A stretch of 52,438 nucleotides of DNA, taken from Patescibacteria group bacterium (GTDB lineage Bacteria > Patescibacteriota > Patescibacteriia > UBA2591 > JABMQE01). The translations under genes and the position numbers were made by a program. The stretch is from NCBI GenBank assembly GCA_018896645.1, contig JAHIMF010000087.1, forward strand, positions 1 to 52,438, given 5' to 3'. This document shows positions 17,208 through 25,739 of this stretch, in pieces. Positions within the stretch are counted from its first letter, which is position 1; each line of letters starts with the position of its first letter. Under the pieces are notes generated by a model. The model was given only the letters and a program-made list of their open reading frames with translations, had not been told where the DNA came from and did no database searches.

Positions 17208-17888
17208 TTATATCATATACTTTCCCCGCTCCCGATCACTCACAATCTTCCCTTCATCCATAGTAATCACGCGCTTTTTAAGATAATTTACCACCTCGCG
17301 ATTATGGGTGACTAAAACAACCGTGGTCCCAAATTCATTAATTTTTTTCAGTAAATTAATAATATCACGGGTATTGATGGAATCCAAATTTCCGGTTGGT
17401 TCATCAGCAATCAAAATTTTTGGCCGATGACACAAAGAACGGGCAATGACAACCCGCTGCTGTTCCCCGCCCGAAAGTTCTTCTGGAAAACGTTGCTGTT
17501 TATCTTCCAGCCCAACGATTCTTAATACTTTTGGCACAATAGTTTTAATACGAGCAGGCGGCGCTCCGCAAACATGCAAAGCAAAAACTATATTTTCAAA
17601 CACGGTTTTCTTTTTTAATAATTTAAAATCCTGAAACACTACCCCAATTTGACGCCGTAAAACTGGTACTTCGTTTTGTTTAATATCAGTAATATCCCAA
17701 CCGCCTACAATTACCCTGCCCTTGGTTGGCTTTTCTTCAGCGATTAACATCTTAACTAAGGTTGACTTACCAGCGCCAGATCTTCCAACAAGGGAAACCA
17801 TTTCTTTGGGTTTAATATGAAAACTGACATCTTTAACCGCATAGATATCTGGCGGATAGACCTTTGAAATATTTCTAAATTTAATCAT
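17208..17888 (-). CDS. ftsE: Cell division ATP-binding protein FtsE
   Basis: 226-aa ABC ATPase paired with FtsX. Walker A GRSGAGKST (35-43), signature LSGGEQQR, Walker B ILIADEPTGNLD, and H-switch VTHNRE are all present; length is normal. Its ATP cycle is transmitted through FtsX to wall hydrolases. No SD; the start region faces the divergent tRNA pair. Confidence 0.96.
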   Translation of the reverse strand: MIKFRNISKVYPPDIYAVKDVSFHIKPKEMVSLVGRSGAGKSTLVKMLIAEEKPTKGRVIVGGWDITDIKQNEVPVLRRQIGVVFQDFKLLKKKTVFENIVFALHVCGAPPARIKTIVPKVLRIVGLEDKQQRFPEELSGGEQQRVVIARSLCHRPKILIADEPTGNLDSINTRDIINLLKKINEFGTTVVLVTHNREVVNYLKKRVITMDEGKIVSDRERGKYMI

Positions 17889-17910
17889 GGTGAGTACGTA
17901 ATAAGCAAGC

Positions 17911-17939
17911 TTTTCATGTTTATAAAAATAAGCTATACT
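17911..17939 (+). promoter_or_regulatory. Candidate promoter of the tRNA-Gly/tRNA-Thr pair
   Basis: TTTTCA (17911-17916), 17 bp, TATACT (17934-17939), 28 bp before tRNA-Gly. The -35 is weak. Confidence 0.5.
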
Positions 17940-17966
17940 ATGAACAGCCGAAGAATAACTACCCTT

Positions 17967-18041
17967 GCGGGTGTCGTATAACGGTTATTATATTAGCTTC
18001 CCAAGCTAAGGACGGCGGTTCGACTCCGCTCACCCGCTCCA
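17967..18041 (+). tRNA. tRNA-Gly (CCC)
   Basis: Acceptor GCGGGTG/CACCCGC, anticodon arm TTAGC-TTCCCAA-GCTAA with anticodon CCC, discriminator T and encoded CCA. Confidence 0.95.
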
Positions 18042-18044
18042 CAA

Positions 18045-18120
18045 GCCAACGTAGCTCAGTTGGTAGAGCAAGCGCTTCGTAAGCGTTAGGTCGTCGGTTC
18101 GAGTCCGACCGTTGGCTCCA
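18045..18120 (+). tRNA. tRNA-Thr (CGU)
   Basis: Acceptor GCCAACG/CGTTGGC, anticodon loop TTCGTAA (CGT), T-loop TTCGAGT, encoded CCA. Only three bases after tRNA-Gly, so co-transcribed. Confidence 0.95.
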
Positions 18121-18127
18121 ACTTCTC

Positions 18128-18517
18128 CTACCGAGCCTTAAGAATTAAAGCAAAAACAATAATCCATAACACCAGCGCGATTAGCCATAATGCCGCTTTT
18201 TTGCATTTCGTTGATTTAAAAAAACCAAACAACGGTTTTTTCTTTTTTAGCGAATCGTTCTGTTTGAGTGGTTTCGGGATTAAAACCTTTTTCTGAAATT
18301 TAACGGTGGGCGCGGGCTTTACTTCGGAGGTTGACATTGGCTTTAGGACTACTTCCCTCTTTTTGCGTGGAGTGATGGCATCAAGTACAATTCTCCGCCA
18401 TTTTTGCATATCACCAGTAAGGGGGGCTCCCGAATCAATTTTATTCTCGGGCATCTCTTGGGATGGTTTTTCTGTGGGTTGTTGTTTCTCTTTGTTGTTT
18501 AAATTTTCTTCAGGCAT
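18128..18517 (-). CDS. Tail-anchored membrane protein, unknown
   Basis: 129 aa from ATG 18517 (MPEENLNNKEKQQ); an open frame reaches 18700 but crosses a repeat hairpin and overlaps the FtsB-like gene. A charged, Pro/Lys-rich, probably disordered region (1-100) ends in one C-terminal membrane span (ALWLIALVLWIIVFALIL) with a short basic tail. It lies downstream of the FtsB/DivIC-like gene, so a septal role is possible; no domain is recognised. Confidence 0.6.
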   Translation of the reverse strand: MPEENLNNKEKQQPTEKPSQEMPENKIDSGAPLTGDMQKWRRIVLDAITPRKKREVVLKPMSTSEVKPAPTVKFQKKVLIPKPLKQNDSLKKKKPLFGFFKSTKCKKAALWLIALVLWIIVFALILKAR

Positions 18518-18533
18518 AGTTTTACTGTTTATT

Positions 18534-18593
18534 ATTCCAGCCAGAAGGTGCCTGCCCGCCTTTGGAGGGGTCAGCCTTTGGCTGGAATAGCAA
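18534..18593. repeat. Palindromic repeat element
   Basis: 'TATTCCAGCCA' and 'TGGCTGGAATA' bracket a GC-rich centre with 'gcctgcccgcctttggagg'. This is one of several 'cctgcc' type repeats in the window. Confidence 0.65.
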
Positions 18594-18617
18594 ATAGGTA
18601 AACGGTAAATTTTATGA

Positions 18618-19043
18618 TTACCTTGCTTCAGTCCCAAAAAAATATCGCCACCATTTAATTGGGTTATACGGCTCTTCAACTTCCGGCTCACTAGTATCAT
18701 TCATGGATTCTTGTATCTGAATCATTTCAAGAGAAGTGGCTGCTGGTGAGGATATTATCACCACTTCCTCCCCTGGTTTTTTAAGGCCCAGCTGCAACCT
18801 GGCGCTCTCTTCTTCAAAAGTATCTGTATGCAAATAATCAATCAAATAGGTTAATTCTATATTGCGCCCCTCCAGTTCATTTATTTTATTTTCCAGCTCG
18901 GCAATCTCTCGATTGACTTCCATCTTTCTGGTCACCACTCTCACTAATGTCAAAGAAGCCAAAATTAAAAAAATCAGACTGGCAAATAAAAAAAGTTTTG
19001 ACGCTAAAATTGTTTTAAGGGTTGAACCTGGGGTACCTCTCAT
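18618..19043 (-). CDS. FtsB/DivIC-like septum formation protein
   Basis: 141 aa. One membrane span (FLFASLIFLILASLTLVRVV, about 18-37), then a coiled coil (KMEVNREIAELENKINELEGRNIELTYLIDYL) and the 'EEESARLQLGLKKPGEEVVII' motif characteristic of the DivIC/FtsB family. Such proteins bridge early and late divisome parts via FtsL and FtsQ. Placed near ftsE/ftsX. Confidence 0.85.
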   Translation of the reverse strand: MRGTPGSTLKTILASKLFLFASLIFLILASLTLVRVVTRKMEVNREIAELENKINELEGRNIELTYLIDYLHTDTFEEESARLQLGLKKPGEEVVIISSPAATSLEMIQIQESMNDTSEPEVEEPYNPIKWWRYFFGTEAR

Positions 19044-19080
19044 ATAAATTATAGCAAATTATAAATATAATTCAAATAAA

Positions 19081-19191
19081 TATAATTCAAATCTACGAAT
19101 GAATGCTAATCTACGAATGCTACCCGTCTCGCCGACGAGGCAGACAAATTTTATTTGCGGCATTTGAATACATTTGTAGATTTGAATTATA
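19081..19191. repeat. Inverted-repeat element, 'CAAATCTACGAATG' family, copy 1
   Basis: TATAATTCAAATCTAC (19081-19096) is exactly complementary to 19176-19191. The centre contains a second 'aatctacgaatg' and 'tttgcggcattTg'. A relative lies at 36772-36843. Confidence 0.75.
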
Positions 19192-19201
19192 TCAGGCGCT
19201 C

Positions 19202-19230
19202 TTGCAATTAAACTTCGCATTTGATATACT
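19202..19230 (+). promoter_or_regulatory. Promoter of the 32-aa membrane peptide
   Basis: TTGCAA (19202-19207), 17 bp, TATACT (19225-19230); the start codon is 39 bp downstream. Confidence 0.7.
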
Positions 19231-19268
19231 TGAATCAACCGACAGTAGAAAATTCCCAGCTAACTTCA

Positions 19269-19367
19269 ATGAAAAAACAAAAAAAGCACAAAATATTTTG
19301 GATATTCGCCGCTGTCTTTATTATTCTCTCAATGGTCTTTATGCTGGTGGCACCGGCTCTTTTTTAA
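19269..19367 (+). CDS. 32-aa single-span membrane peptide
   Basis: MKKQKKHKIFWIFAAVFIIL... then SMVFMLVAPALF: a lysine-rich N-terminus and one hydrophobic helix. It has its own good promoter but no clear SD, and converges on lepA. Short membrane peptides of this look occur in related genomes; the role is unknown. Confidence 0.55.
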   Translation: MKKQKKHKIFWIFAAVFIILSMVFMLVAPALF

Positions 19368-19375
19368 ATCCCAAC

Positions 19376-21349
19376 TTATCTCTTTAGCACCGCCAAATAA
19401 GCCTCAGTTGGAATATCTACCCGACCATGGCTTTTCATTTTTTTCTTGCCTTTTTTCTGCTTCTCCAGTAATTTTCTTTTCCGAGTCACATCACCGCCAT
19501 AAAGTTTAGCAGTAACATCTTTACGCATTGCTGAAATCCGCTCACTGGCAATAATTTTTCCTCCGCCCTCATTTCCCCTGGCTTCCTGATACCCAACTGC
19601 GGCTTGAATTTTTACCTCAAACATTTGGCGGGGTATTGCCTCTTTTAGTTTCTTAACTATTGCTCGAGCCTCTTGGTAGGCTCTTTTTTTATAAACAATT
19701 GCGGAAAGGGCTTCTATTTTTTCTTCAGCCACCAAAATATCTATCTTTTCAAGTTCAGCCAACCGATATTCCAAAAACTCATAATTCATAGAAGCATAAC
19801 CGCTGGTCGCACTTTTAAGTTTATCATAAAAATCCGTCAAAAGAAATGAAAGCGGTATTTCATAATGAAGAATAACCCGCGCACCATATCCGCCTTGCGC
19901 CTCGGTGCGGGGTACTGCCCCCTCGCTTTGGCCATGGGTTAAATATTCGGTGGTTTTATAAACACCGCTGCGATCTTGCAAAAGTTTCATTACATTGCCA
20001 AAATAATCTTCTGGGGTGATGATATCAATTTTCATCCAGGGCTCCGAGACGGTTTCATAATCATTAGGATTGGGCAGCTCTTGCGGGCTATGAATCACAA
20101 CTTGCTTTCCGTTTTTAAGGTTAATTTTGTAAGCCACAGATGGTGTAGTAACTACCAACTCCAGTTCATACTCGCGGCGAAGGCGCTCTTGGATAATTTC
20201 TAAATGCAATAAACCCAAGAAGCCGCACCTAAATCCAAAACCCAGGGCTGGAGAATTTTCTGGCTCAAAGTTTAAGGCAGCATCAGTAAGCTTGAGCTTC
20301 TGTAAAGCCTCGCGGAGTTTATTAAAATCACTCCCCTCTTTACAATGTATTCCGGCAAAAACCATGGGTTTCACTTCTTTATAGCCTGGCAATGGATTAA
20401 CTCCAGTCCCCACAATAGTATCCCCAACCCTGCAAACTTCAACCTGTTTAAGTCCGGTGACCACATAACCAATCTCGCCGGCCTCCAATTGTTCGGTTTT
20501 CTTTAGCTTGGGCGTGAATACCCCAACTTCAAGCACCTCGCTCTCTTTACCCGTGGCCGCGAATTTGACTTTATCACCCGCTCTCATCTGACCGTCAAAC
20601 ACTCGGACATATGCTAGTACGCCTTTGTATTCATCAAACTGTGAATCGAAAATCAATGCCCGCACAGGATCAAGGGCGCCTGTGCTGCCCCTCGCCGATG
20701 GCTGCTCACCAGCCCTCTTTGAGCTTGAGATAGCCCGAAAGCTTGCTGGTGAGATCGGTGCCGGCACATCCCTAACAACCCGCTCCAAAACTTTTTCCAC
20801 ACCTGTCCCCTTCTTAGCGGAAACCTCTAAAATCTCCAACTCGTCCACTCCCAATAAACTCGCCATCTCTTTTTTTGTCTTAGCCACATCAGCATTGGGT
20901 AAATCTATTTTATTAACCACTAGGATAATTGCCAAGTCTTGCTCCAGAGCTAAATAAAGATTTGACAATGTCTGCGCCTGTATGCCCTTCGTCGCATCAA
21001 CGAGCAAAATTGCACCTTCAACCGCCGCTAGACTTCGCGAGACCTCATAAGTAAAATCAACATGGCCAGGGGTGTCAATCAAGTTTAGTATGTATTCTTT
21101 GCCTGATGCCTGATAGTTGAGGCTTGAGTTGCTCAAGGACAGCGGTATATATTTCATTCGGACAGGTGTCAATTTTATAGTAATCCCCTTTTCCCTTTCA
21201 AGCTCCATCTGATCTAAAACTTGCTCTTTCATGTCCCGCTGGCTGACGGTATGGGTTAATTCTAAAAAACGGTCCGCGAGAGTGGACTTTCCATGGTCTA
21301 TATGGGCGATGATACAAAAGTTGCGGATGTTGAATGCGGGGGTTGACAT
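19376..21349 (-). CDS. lepA: Elongation factor 4 (LepA)
   Basis: 657-aa ribosome-bound GTPase, longer than the usual 600. G1 AHIDHGKST (15-23), EREKGITIK, DTPGHVDF and NKIDLPNA are intact, and the C-terminal 'YGGDVTRKRKLLEKQKKGKKKMK' is diagnostic. Two inserts explain the extra length: PLSLSNSSLNYQASGKEY in the G domain, and a repeat-derived 'SSKRAGEQPSARGSTGALDP' near residue 215, before the beta-barrel. ATG 21349 gives the standard N-terminus without SD. Confidence 0.96.
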   Translation of the reverse strand: MSTPAFNIRNFCIIAHIDHGKSTLADRFLELTHTVSQRDMKEQVLDQMELEREKGITIKLTPVRMKYIPLSLSNSSLNYQASGKEYILNLIDTPGHVDFTYEVSRSLAAVEGAILLVDATKGIQAQTLSNLYLALEQDLAIILVVNKIDLPNADVAKTKKEMASLLGVDELEILEVSAKKGTGVEKVLERVVRDVPAPISPASFRAISSSKRAGEQPSARGSTGALDPVRALIFDSQFDEYKGVLAYVRVFDGQMRAGDKVKFAATGKESEVLEVGVFTPKLKKTEQLEAGEIGYVVTGLKQVEVCRVGDTIVGTGVNPLPGYKEVKPMVFAGIHCKEGSDFNKLREALQKLKLTDAALNFEPENSPALGFGFRCGFLGLLHLEIIQERLRREYELELVVTTPSVAYKINLKNGKQVVIHSPQELPNPNDYETVSEPWMKIDIITPEDYFGNVMKLLQDRSGVYKTTEYLTHGQSEGAVPRTEAQGGYGARVILHYEIPLSFLLTDFYDKLKSATSGYASMNYEFLEYRLAELEKIDILVAEEKIEALSAIVYKKRAYQEARAIVKKLKEAIPRQMFEVKIQAAVGYQEARGNEGGGKIIASERISAMRKDVTAKLYGGDVTRKRKLLEKQKKGKKKMKSHGRVDIPTEAYLAVLKR

Positions 21350-21370
21350 AAAATTATCTTGTGATAAAGT
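21343..21370 (+). promoter_or_regulatory. Promoter of the deoxyribosyltransferase-like gene
   Basis: TTGACA (21343-21348), 16 bp, TAAAGT (21365-21370). It overlaps the lepA start codon on the other strand. Confidence 0.7.
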
Positions 21371-21427
21371 TATCTTAACAGTCCAAGTTTATTCCACCAC
21401 AATCTTATTATCGCACAGGAGGACAAA

Positions 21428-21904
21428 ATGAAACCTTTAGTTTATTTGGCTGGTCCAATACTTGGTACGAGTTATAAAGAGTGCACCGGCTGGAGAGAAG
21501 GCGTAGCCGAACAATTAGCAATTGCTGGAATAGCCACTGCTTCGCCAATGCGAGGCAAGGATTTTCTCAAAAAGGAATTAAAAATAGGGAGTAAAGCAAG
21601 TAGATGTTTTCTTGAAAGTCATCCTTTGTCTACTCGGAAAGGGACGGTCTGCCGTGATCGATTTGATACTTCAAGATGTGATGTTCTATTTGTGAATTTT
21701 CTTGAAGCTAAGAGGGTCTCAATCGGTACCGTGATGGAAATAGCCTGGGCCGATATGCTTAGGAAACCCATCATTGTTATTATGGAGGAGAATAATATTC
21801 ACAGGCACGGGATGCTTGAGGAAGTAACAGGGTTTATTGTGCAAACATTAGGAGAAGGAGTCGAACTTACAAAGGCAATTCTTTGTACAAATTTGCCATC
21901 ATAG
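21428..21904 (+). CDS. Nucleoside 2-deoxyribosyltransferase-like protein
   Basis: 158 aa. 'MKPLVYLAGPILGTSYKECTGWREGVAEQL' and 'DTSRCDVLFVNFLEAKRVSIGTVMEIAWA' match the nucleoside 2-deoxyribosyltransferase fold: AGP substrate loop, D-x-x-x-x-D, and catalytic-type Glu in GTVMEIAWA. Likely cleaves or swaps bases of (deoxy)nucleosides for salvage, though specificity is unclear. SD AGGAGG is 7 nt before ATG. Own promoter and terminator, single gene. Confidence 0.8.
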   Translation: MKPLVYLAGPILGTSYKECTGWREGVAEQLAIAGIATASPMRGKDFLKKELKIGSKASRCFLESHPLSTRKGTVCRDRFDTSRCDVLFVNFLEAKRVSIGTVMEIAWADMLRKPIIVIMEENNIHRHGMLEEVTGFIVQTLGEGVELTKAILCTNLPS

Positions 21905-21934
21905 ATAGTTTGTTTCGTTCATTGTTCTTATTTT

Positions 21935-21969
21935 GGCCCCGACCTTGAAAAGTTGGGGCTCTTTTTTTC
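21935..21969 (+). terminator. Rho-independent terminator
   Basis: GCCCCgaCCTT / AAGttGGGGC with a GAAA loop, then CTTTTTTTCT. Confidence 0.88.
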
Positions 21970-22023
21970 TAAAACTTTAGTATGATAGTCCATACTATCA
22001 AGCTAACTCTCAATTTTATTAGT

Positions 22024-22045
22024 GAACCATTCGCGCGAATAGTTC
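22024..22045. repeat. REP-like palindrome downstream of the RAYT gene
   Basis: 22-bp palindrome, halves GAACCATTCGC and GCGAATAGTTC, one mismatch. It matches the element on the other side of the transposase. Confidence 0.8.
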
Positions 22046-22058
22046 CACGATAAAATCT

Positions 22059-22730
22059 CTACATTTCTGGAACATCAACTTTTATCACCGAATTATCTCC
22101 AAAACAACGACTCCTATATGATGACCACTTGTAATTTTCCAATTCTTTTTGGGTTTTGACTAATCTGTGTTTGACGGGATTTTTAATCTCAATGTAGTTG
22201 ATTTTTTGAAAAAACTTCTCTTCGGTGTAGACATTAAAGTCATAATAATCTTCTTCAAAAACTTGAAATTTACGTGTTCTTTTCCGCCTCGCCGTTGCTC
22301 TACCCTTTGGCCCGCACACGGTCCTCAGACCGTGTGCGTTCAGGGTCTGAGGACCCTGAACGGCCGAGGAGTAGCGGACGCCCAACGTTGATTTATAATC
22401 AGGAATGCCATCCTGCAAAGAAAATTTCTGAAGTAAGTCAATCCTTTCATCCTTTTTCAACTGTTGCACAATCTGTACCGCTGAATATTTCTTAAAATCT
22501 CTCATCACATCTTGAATTTTGATCCCTTCTAACAACTCCAACAACAAATGAATATGCCAGGGAATAATCACCCAAGCGTATAATTTAAACTTATACTTAT
22601 TCCGATAAAATTTCAAATTATCAACAATAATCTGGCAATACTGCTCGCGATTAAATAAAAAAATATTATTATTTACATTGGTCGTTACAAAATGAATCGG
22701 ATATTCGTTTAAATTACTTCTTTTGGACAT
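22059..22730 (-). mobile_element. REP-associated tyrosine transposase (RAYT, Y1 HUH family)
   Basis: 223 aa. The HUH motif is 'PWHIH' (His59, His61); the C-terminal 'INYIEIKNPVKHRLV' holds the candidate catalytic Tyr, followed by 'YKWSSYRSR' typical of RAYTs. Such single-copy enzymes cut and copy REP palindromes. Residues about 117-152 (GVRYSSAVQGPQTL...RKRTRK) are an in-frame insert encoded by two GC-rich hairpins, so activity may be affected. Matching 22-bp palindromes lie 13 bp past its end and 22 bp before its start. Confidence 0.88.
22313..22362. repeat. Two adjacent GC-rich hairpins inside the RAYT gene
   Basis: GCACACGGTCctcaGACCGTGTGC followed immediately by GTTCAGGGTCctgagGACCCTGAAC-type arms, both sharing the 'GTCCTCAGAC' core. 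They are translated as part of the 36-residue insert. Confidence 0.85.
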
Positions 22731-22752
22731 GATTTACTTATAATCTAATATT

Positions 22753-22774
22753 GAACTATTTGCGCAAATAGTTC
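22753..22774. repeat. REP-like palindrome upstream of the RAYT gene
   Basis: Perfect 22-bp palindrome: GAACTATTTGC plus its reverse complement. Partner of 22024-22045. Confidence 0.85.
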
Positions 22775-22786
22775 ATAAAACCTTAA

Positions 22787-24343
22787 CTAAACTTTTAGTT
22801 TTTTTATCACTCCAATTTCTTCACACTTGAACACCAAAGCCAAGCCCAGATACACTAGTCCTCCAACTCCAGCCGCGACCAGGAATTGCAGTAAAACTTG
22901 GCCAAATGTCGTCAAATCAAATATTGAGCCAACGACCATTTTACTAATCTGAACGGCAACGCCGGCCAAAACAGAAATCATGCTGACTTTCAAAAGTGAA
23001 AAAATGATTTTTTTCTCGTCTAAAAAACCCAGCTTGCACCTTAATAAAACAAACAATAAAATCACATTTACAATACTGGCTATAGAAAAAGCTAAGGCTA
23101 AACCCGCCACACCCAGTATCCTACTTAAATATAGTCCGCCAAAGATATTAATTAATACCGAAACTATACTGACAAAGACCGGGGTCTTGGTATCTTGAAA
23201 AGCATAAAAAGCTCGGGCAAGGAGCGGGATTAAGGCTTGGGCAAAAAGTGAAATTGAAAAAAAACCCAAAGTCTCCAAGGTCATCACGGTGTCCTGCCAA
23301 TCAAATCTTCCGGCCCCCAGAACTAGCCGCACAACCTGGGCCCGGAGTAACAAAATAAACACGGAGGCAGGAATGATTAAAAACAAAATCCGGCGCAAAG
23401 TAACCGAAAAATGCGCAATAAACTCCTTTAAATCCTTCTTGGCTGCGCTTTCGCTAAAATAAGGAAACGAGGCAACAGCCAAAGAAATCGCGAAAATGCC
23501 AATAGGAAATGATTGTAAATTAAAAGCAAAATTAAACACTGCCACACTGCCAACAACCAATGTAGAAGCAATAACATTTATTACCAGCTGATTGATTTGA
23601 TTGACTGCCAAGCCAAAAGTGCGCGGCAGCATCAGTAATCCCACTCGTTGAACCGCCCTGTCTTTGAATGCTAAAACTGCTTGCCACCTAAAACCTGCTT
23701 TTAAAACAGATGGAATTTGAATTAATAAGTGTAAAAAGGCGCCCAAAACCACGCCCCAAGCCAACCCCTTGATCCCGAACCTTGGTACTAAAAATAAGAC
23801 ACCGGCAATAATCCCCAGGTTATAAAATATCGGAGCCAAGCTATAAGCCACAAACCGTTTAAAAGAATTCAAAATACCGCTAAAAACATTGCTGGCTCCA
23901 AAAAAGATAATGCTAAAAAGCATTATCCTGGTGAGTTCGGCTACTGCCCTTTGTTTTTCTGGATCAAAACCCGGCACTAATAAAGGAACAATGCGCGGCG
24001 CAAAAATAAAAAAGATTCCCGCTAAAATCGCTAAGGCTAAAACAATGCAATGCAGAATTGAATTGGCAATTCGAAACGCCTCTTCTTTATCTTTTTGCAG
24101 ACATTTGATAAAAATGGGAATAAAAGCCGAGGATAAAGCTCCAAGCACCAGAGTATTAAAAATCAAATCCGGCAGCCGGAAAGACGCAAAGTAAATGTCA
24201 GTGATATCCCCGGCGCCAAAATTTGAGGCAATCAGCCGGTCGCGCAAAAGCCCGATGAATTTAGACAAAACAGAAAAACTAGCGATAACAATTGCGCCGC
24301 CGGTGATTGTGTTTTTTAGTTTGTGGATAAACTTTTGGAACAT
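22787..24343 (-). CDS. murJ: Lipid II flippase MurJ (MviN)
   Basis: 518 aa from ATG 24343 (MFQKFIHKLKNTITGG); a TTG six codons upstream is less likely. About 14 membrane spans; the N-terminal 'GAIVIASFSVLSKFIGLLRDRLIASNFGAGDITDIYFASFRLPDL' is diagnostic of the MviN family, with conserved Arg in LLRDR. It moves the peptidoglycan precursor lipid II across the membrane, so this organism builds its own wall. Confidence 0.95.
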   Translation of the reverse strand: MFQKFIHKLKNTITGGAIVIASFSVLSKFIGLLRDRLIASNFGAGDITDIYFASFRLPDLIFNTLVLGALSSAFIPIFIKCLQKDKEEAFRIANSILHCIVLALAILAGIFFIFAPRIVPLLVPGFDPEKQRAVAELTRIMLFSIIFFGASNVFSGILNSFKRFVAYSLAPIFYNLGIIAGVLFLVPRFGIKGLAWGVVLGAFLHLLIQIPSVLKAGFRWQAVLAFKDRAVQRVGLLMLPRTFGLAVNQINQLVINVIASTLVVGSVAVFNFAFNLQSFPIGIFAISLAVASFPYFSESAAKKDLKEFIAHFSVTLRRILFLIIPASVFILLLRAQVVRLVLGAGRFDWQDTVMTLETLGFFSISLFAQALIPLLARAFYAFQDTKTPVFVSIVSVLINIFGGLYLSRILGVAGLALAFSIASIVNVILLFVLLRCKLGFLDEKKIIFSLLKVSMISVLAGVAVQISKMVVGSIFDLTTFGQVLLQFLVAAGVGGLVYLGLALVFKCEEIGVIKKLKV

Positions 24344-24451
24344 ATAAAATAAATCAGACAAAAAATTGCCTGAGGTGGGCCTGTAATTATTCTATCATCT
24401 TTTCAATAAAAAAACAACCTGAAGTGGTTGTAAAAAGTTGTAAAAAAAGAA

Positions 24452-24494
24452 GGGAGTCTTATCAACTTGCTCTCAAGTTGATCAGCACACTCCC
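24452..24494 (-). terminator. Rho-independent terminator of the zinc-finger/membrane cassette
   Basis: On the minus strand GGGAGT..ATCAACTT / AAGTTGAT..ACTCCC forms a two-part stem followed by TTCTTTTTTT. Confidence 0.85.
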
Positions 24495-24580
24495 CAAGAC
24501 TGGGCCCAGTTTATTTATCTCTGCTCTGAGCGAAGCAGCCACGGTATATTAGGTTATCACTACTCGCGCGAGACACAAGA

Positions 24581-25030
24581 TTATCTGCCAATATCCTTCC
24601 TTTTGAAGTTGAAGGATATTTTAACCCCGCTTAAAGCGCGAAGAAGGAATAGTCCTCCAATAATGACTTTCCAAAGTACCGGAGCGGCTGGCACTGCTCC
24701 CTGCCAAAAAAAGTAAGCCCCCACGATAAAAAAGACGTGTCGCCAGAGAAATGTCAAAACTATTCCCAAAGATATTTTTTTACTTCTTGACAAAGGCTCT
24801 GGTAATATTCCATTGAACCCTTGTTTTCGCAAAAACTCTTGCAAGGCGCCAACACCCAGAACCGCTAACGAGGCGGGAAAAATTAATAATAATCCCACCA
24901 AAGGTGTAGTCACAATATACCACCAAAAAAGAAAGTGGCTACCATTGACCAGAGCCTGAGCAAATGTACTCGGCACCCCAAAAATATAAACACAGGCGCC
25001 AATTAATACAGCAATAATCAACCCAATCAT
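24581..25030 (-). CDS. Polytopic small membrane protein, unknown
   Basis: 149 aa from ATG 25030, with GGAGGGG 4-5 nt upstream; a longer frame to 25075 lacks a site. Four hydrophobic segments (MIGLIIAVLIGACVYIFG; FLFWWYIVTTPLVGLLLIFPASLAVLG; IVLTFLWRHVFFIVGAYFF; VIIGGLFLLRALSG). No recognised family. It follows the Cys-containing gene by 82 bp and ends at the terminator near 24490, so the two probably form an operon. Confidence 0.7.
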   Translation of the reverse strand: MIGLIIAVLIGACVYIFGVPSTFAQALVNGSHFLFWWYIVTTPLVGLLLIFPASLAVLGVGALQEFLRKQGFNGILPEPLSRSKKISLGIVLTFLWRHVFFIVGAYFFWQGAVPAAPVLWKVIIGGLFLLRALSGVKISFNFKRKDIGR

Positions 25031-25112
25031 TTTTCCCCTCCATTTGATGGATGTGAAAAGAGGGGCAGGCACCATAAAGTACAGGTACCATACCCCTCGA
25101 GTTTCTCCTCTA

Positions 25113-25739
25113 TTATTTTCTCCGCTTCAGGCGCCCGTCGGCCACTCGTGTGGCCTTGGGGGCTCCCCTTTGCGGTCTCTGCTGACTTTCCCGGATTCGG
25201 GCGAATAACTTCTTCGCCCGGGCAGGACCCTGCTCAATGTAGCGGCGCAGGGACTCAATCTCCCTGCCCACCCGAGGATCCTCGCGGCCACCATTTTCAA
25301 CCAACTCGGCCGCAAAGGTCTCCATGTGGGACAAGGCGTCATCCGCATGTCCCCCGATACGGAGTCTGCGCGCCTGGTTCAAGGCCCCCTGGATATCCCG
25401 CTCGCGATCCTCTTTAGCATCGAGGATCTTTTTGAGGACTTCCCAGGGAATGGTAGCCTTGGGAGACCCAGTGGCCTCCCGCAACTGCTGCCCATGCCCC
25501 GAGCAGAACAGGGAAACCGACTCCCCGTCCTTCGGGTAGACGAGCTTTTCAAGAGCCTTGATTTGCTCGCGCAAATCTTCGGCTATGTCTCCCTCGGCCG
25601 CCTTCGCCGCGATACGGAGACGTGAGATTACCCCCTTCAATTCGTTCCGATTAGGGGCCCAGGCATTCCCCGGCTTGAGCTCCTTCTTACAGGCACAGCA
25701 CACCATGGGCTGGTCATCCGTACGATGTTTCTCATTCAT
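25113..25739 (-). CDS. GC-rich CxxC zinc-finger-like protein
   Basis: 208 aa from ATG 25739, five bases after AAGGAGGCT; an ATG directly before it is too close to the SD. N-terminal 'VCCACKKELKPGNAW' holds CxxC, and 'SLFCSGHGQQ' near residue 95 could complete a metal site (C..H). The rest is charged and helical (IQGALNQARRLRIGGHADDALSHMETFAAELVENGG), with a basic C-terminus that may bind nucleic acid. Its GC content is clearly above all neighbours, a sign of recent transfer. Confidence 0.65.
   Translation of the reverse strand: MNEKHRTDDQPMVCCACKKELKPGNAWAPNRNELKGVISRLRIAAKAAEGDIAEDLREQIKALEKLVYPKDGESVSLFCSGHGQQLREATGSPKATIPWEVLKKILDAKEDRERDIQGALNQARRLRIGGHADDALSHMETFAAELVENGGREDPRVGREIESLRRYIEQGPARAKKLFARIRESQQRPQRGAPKATRVADGRLKRRK

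Noticed and set aside
18128-18700. Longer start for the tail-anchored protein
   Set aside because: The extension reads through a repeat hairpin and overlaps the FtsB-like gene; ATG 18517 gives a sensible N-terminus.
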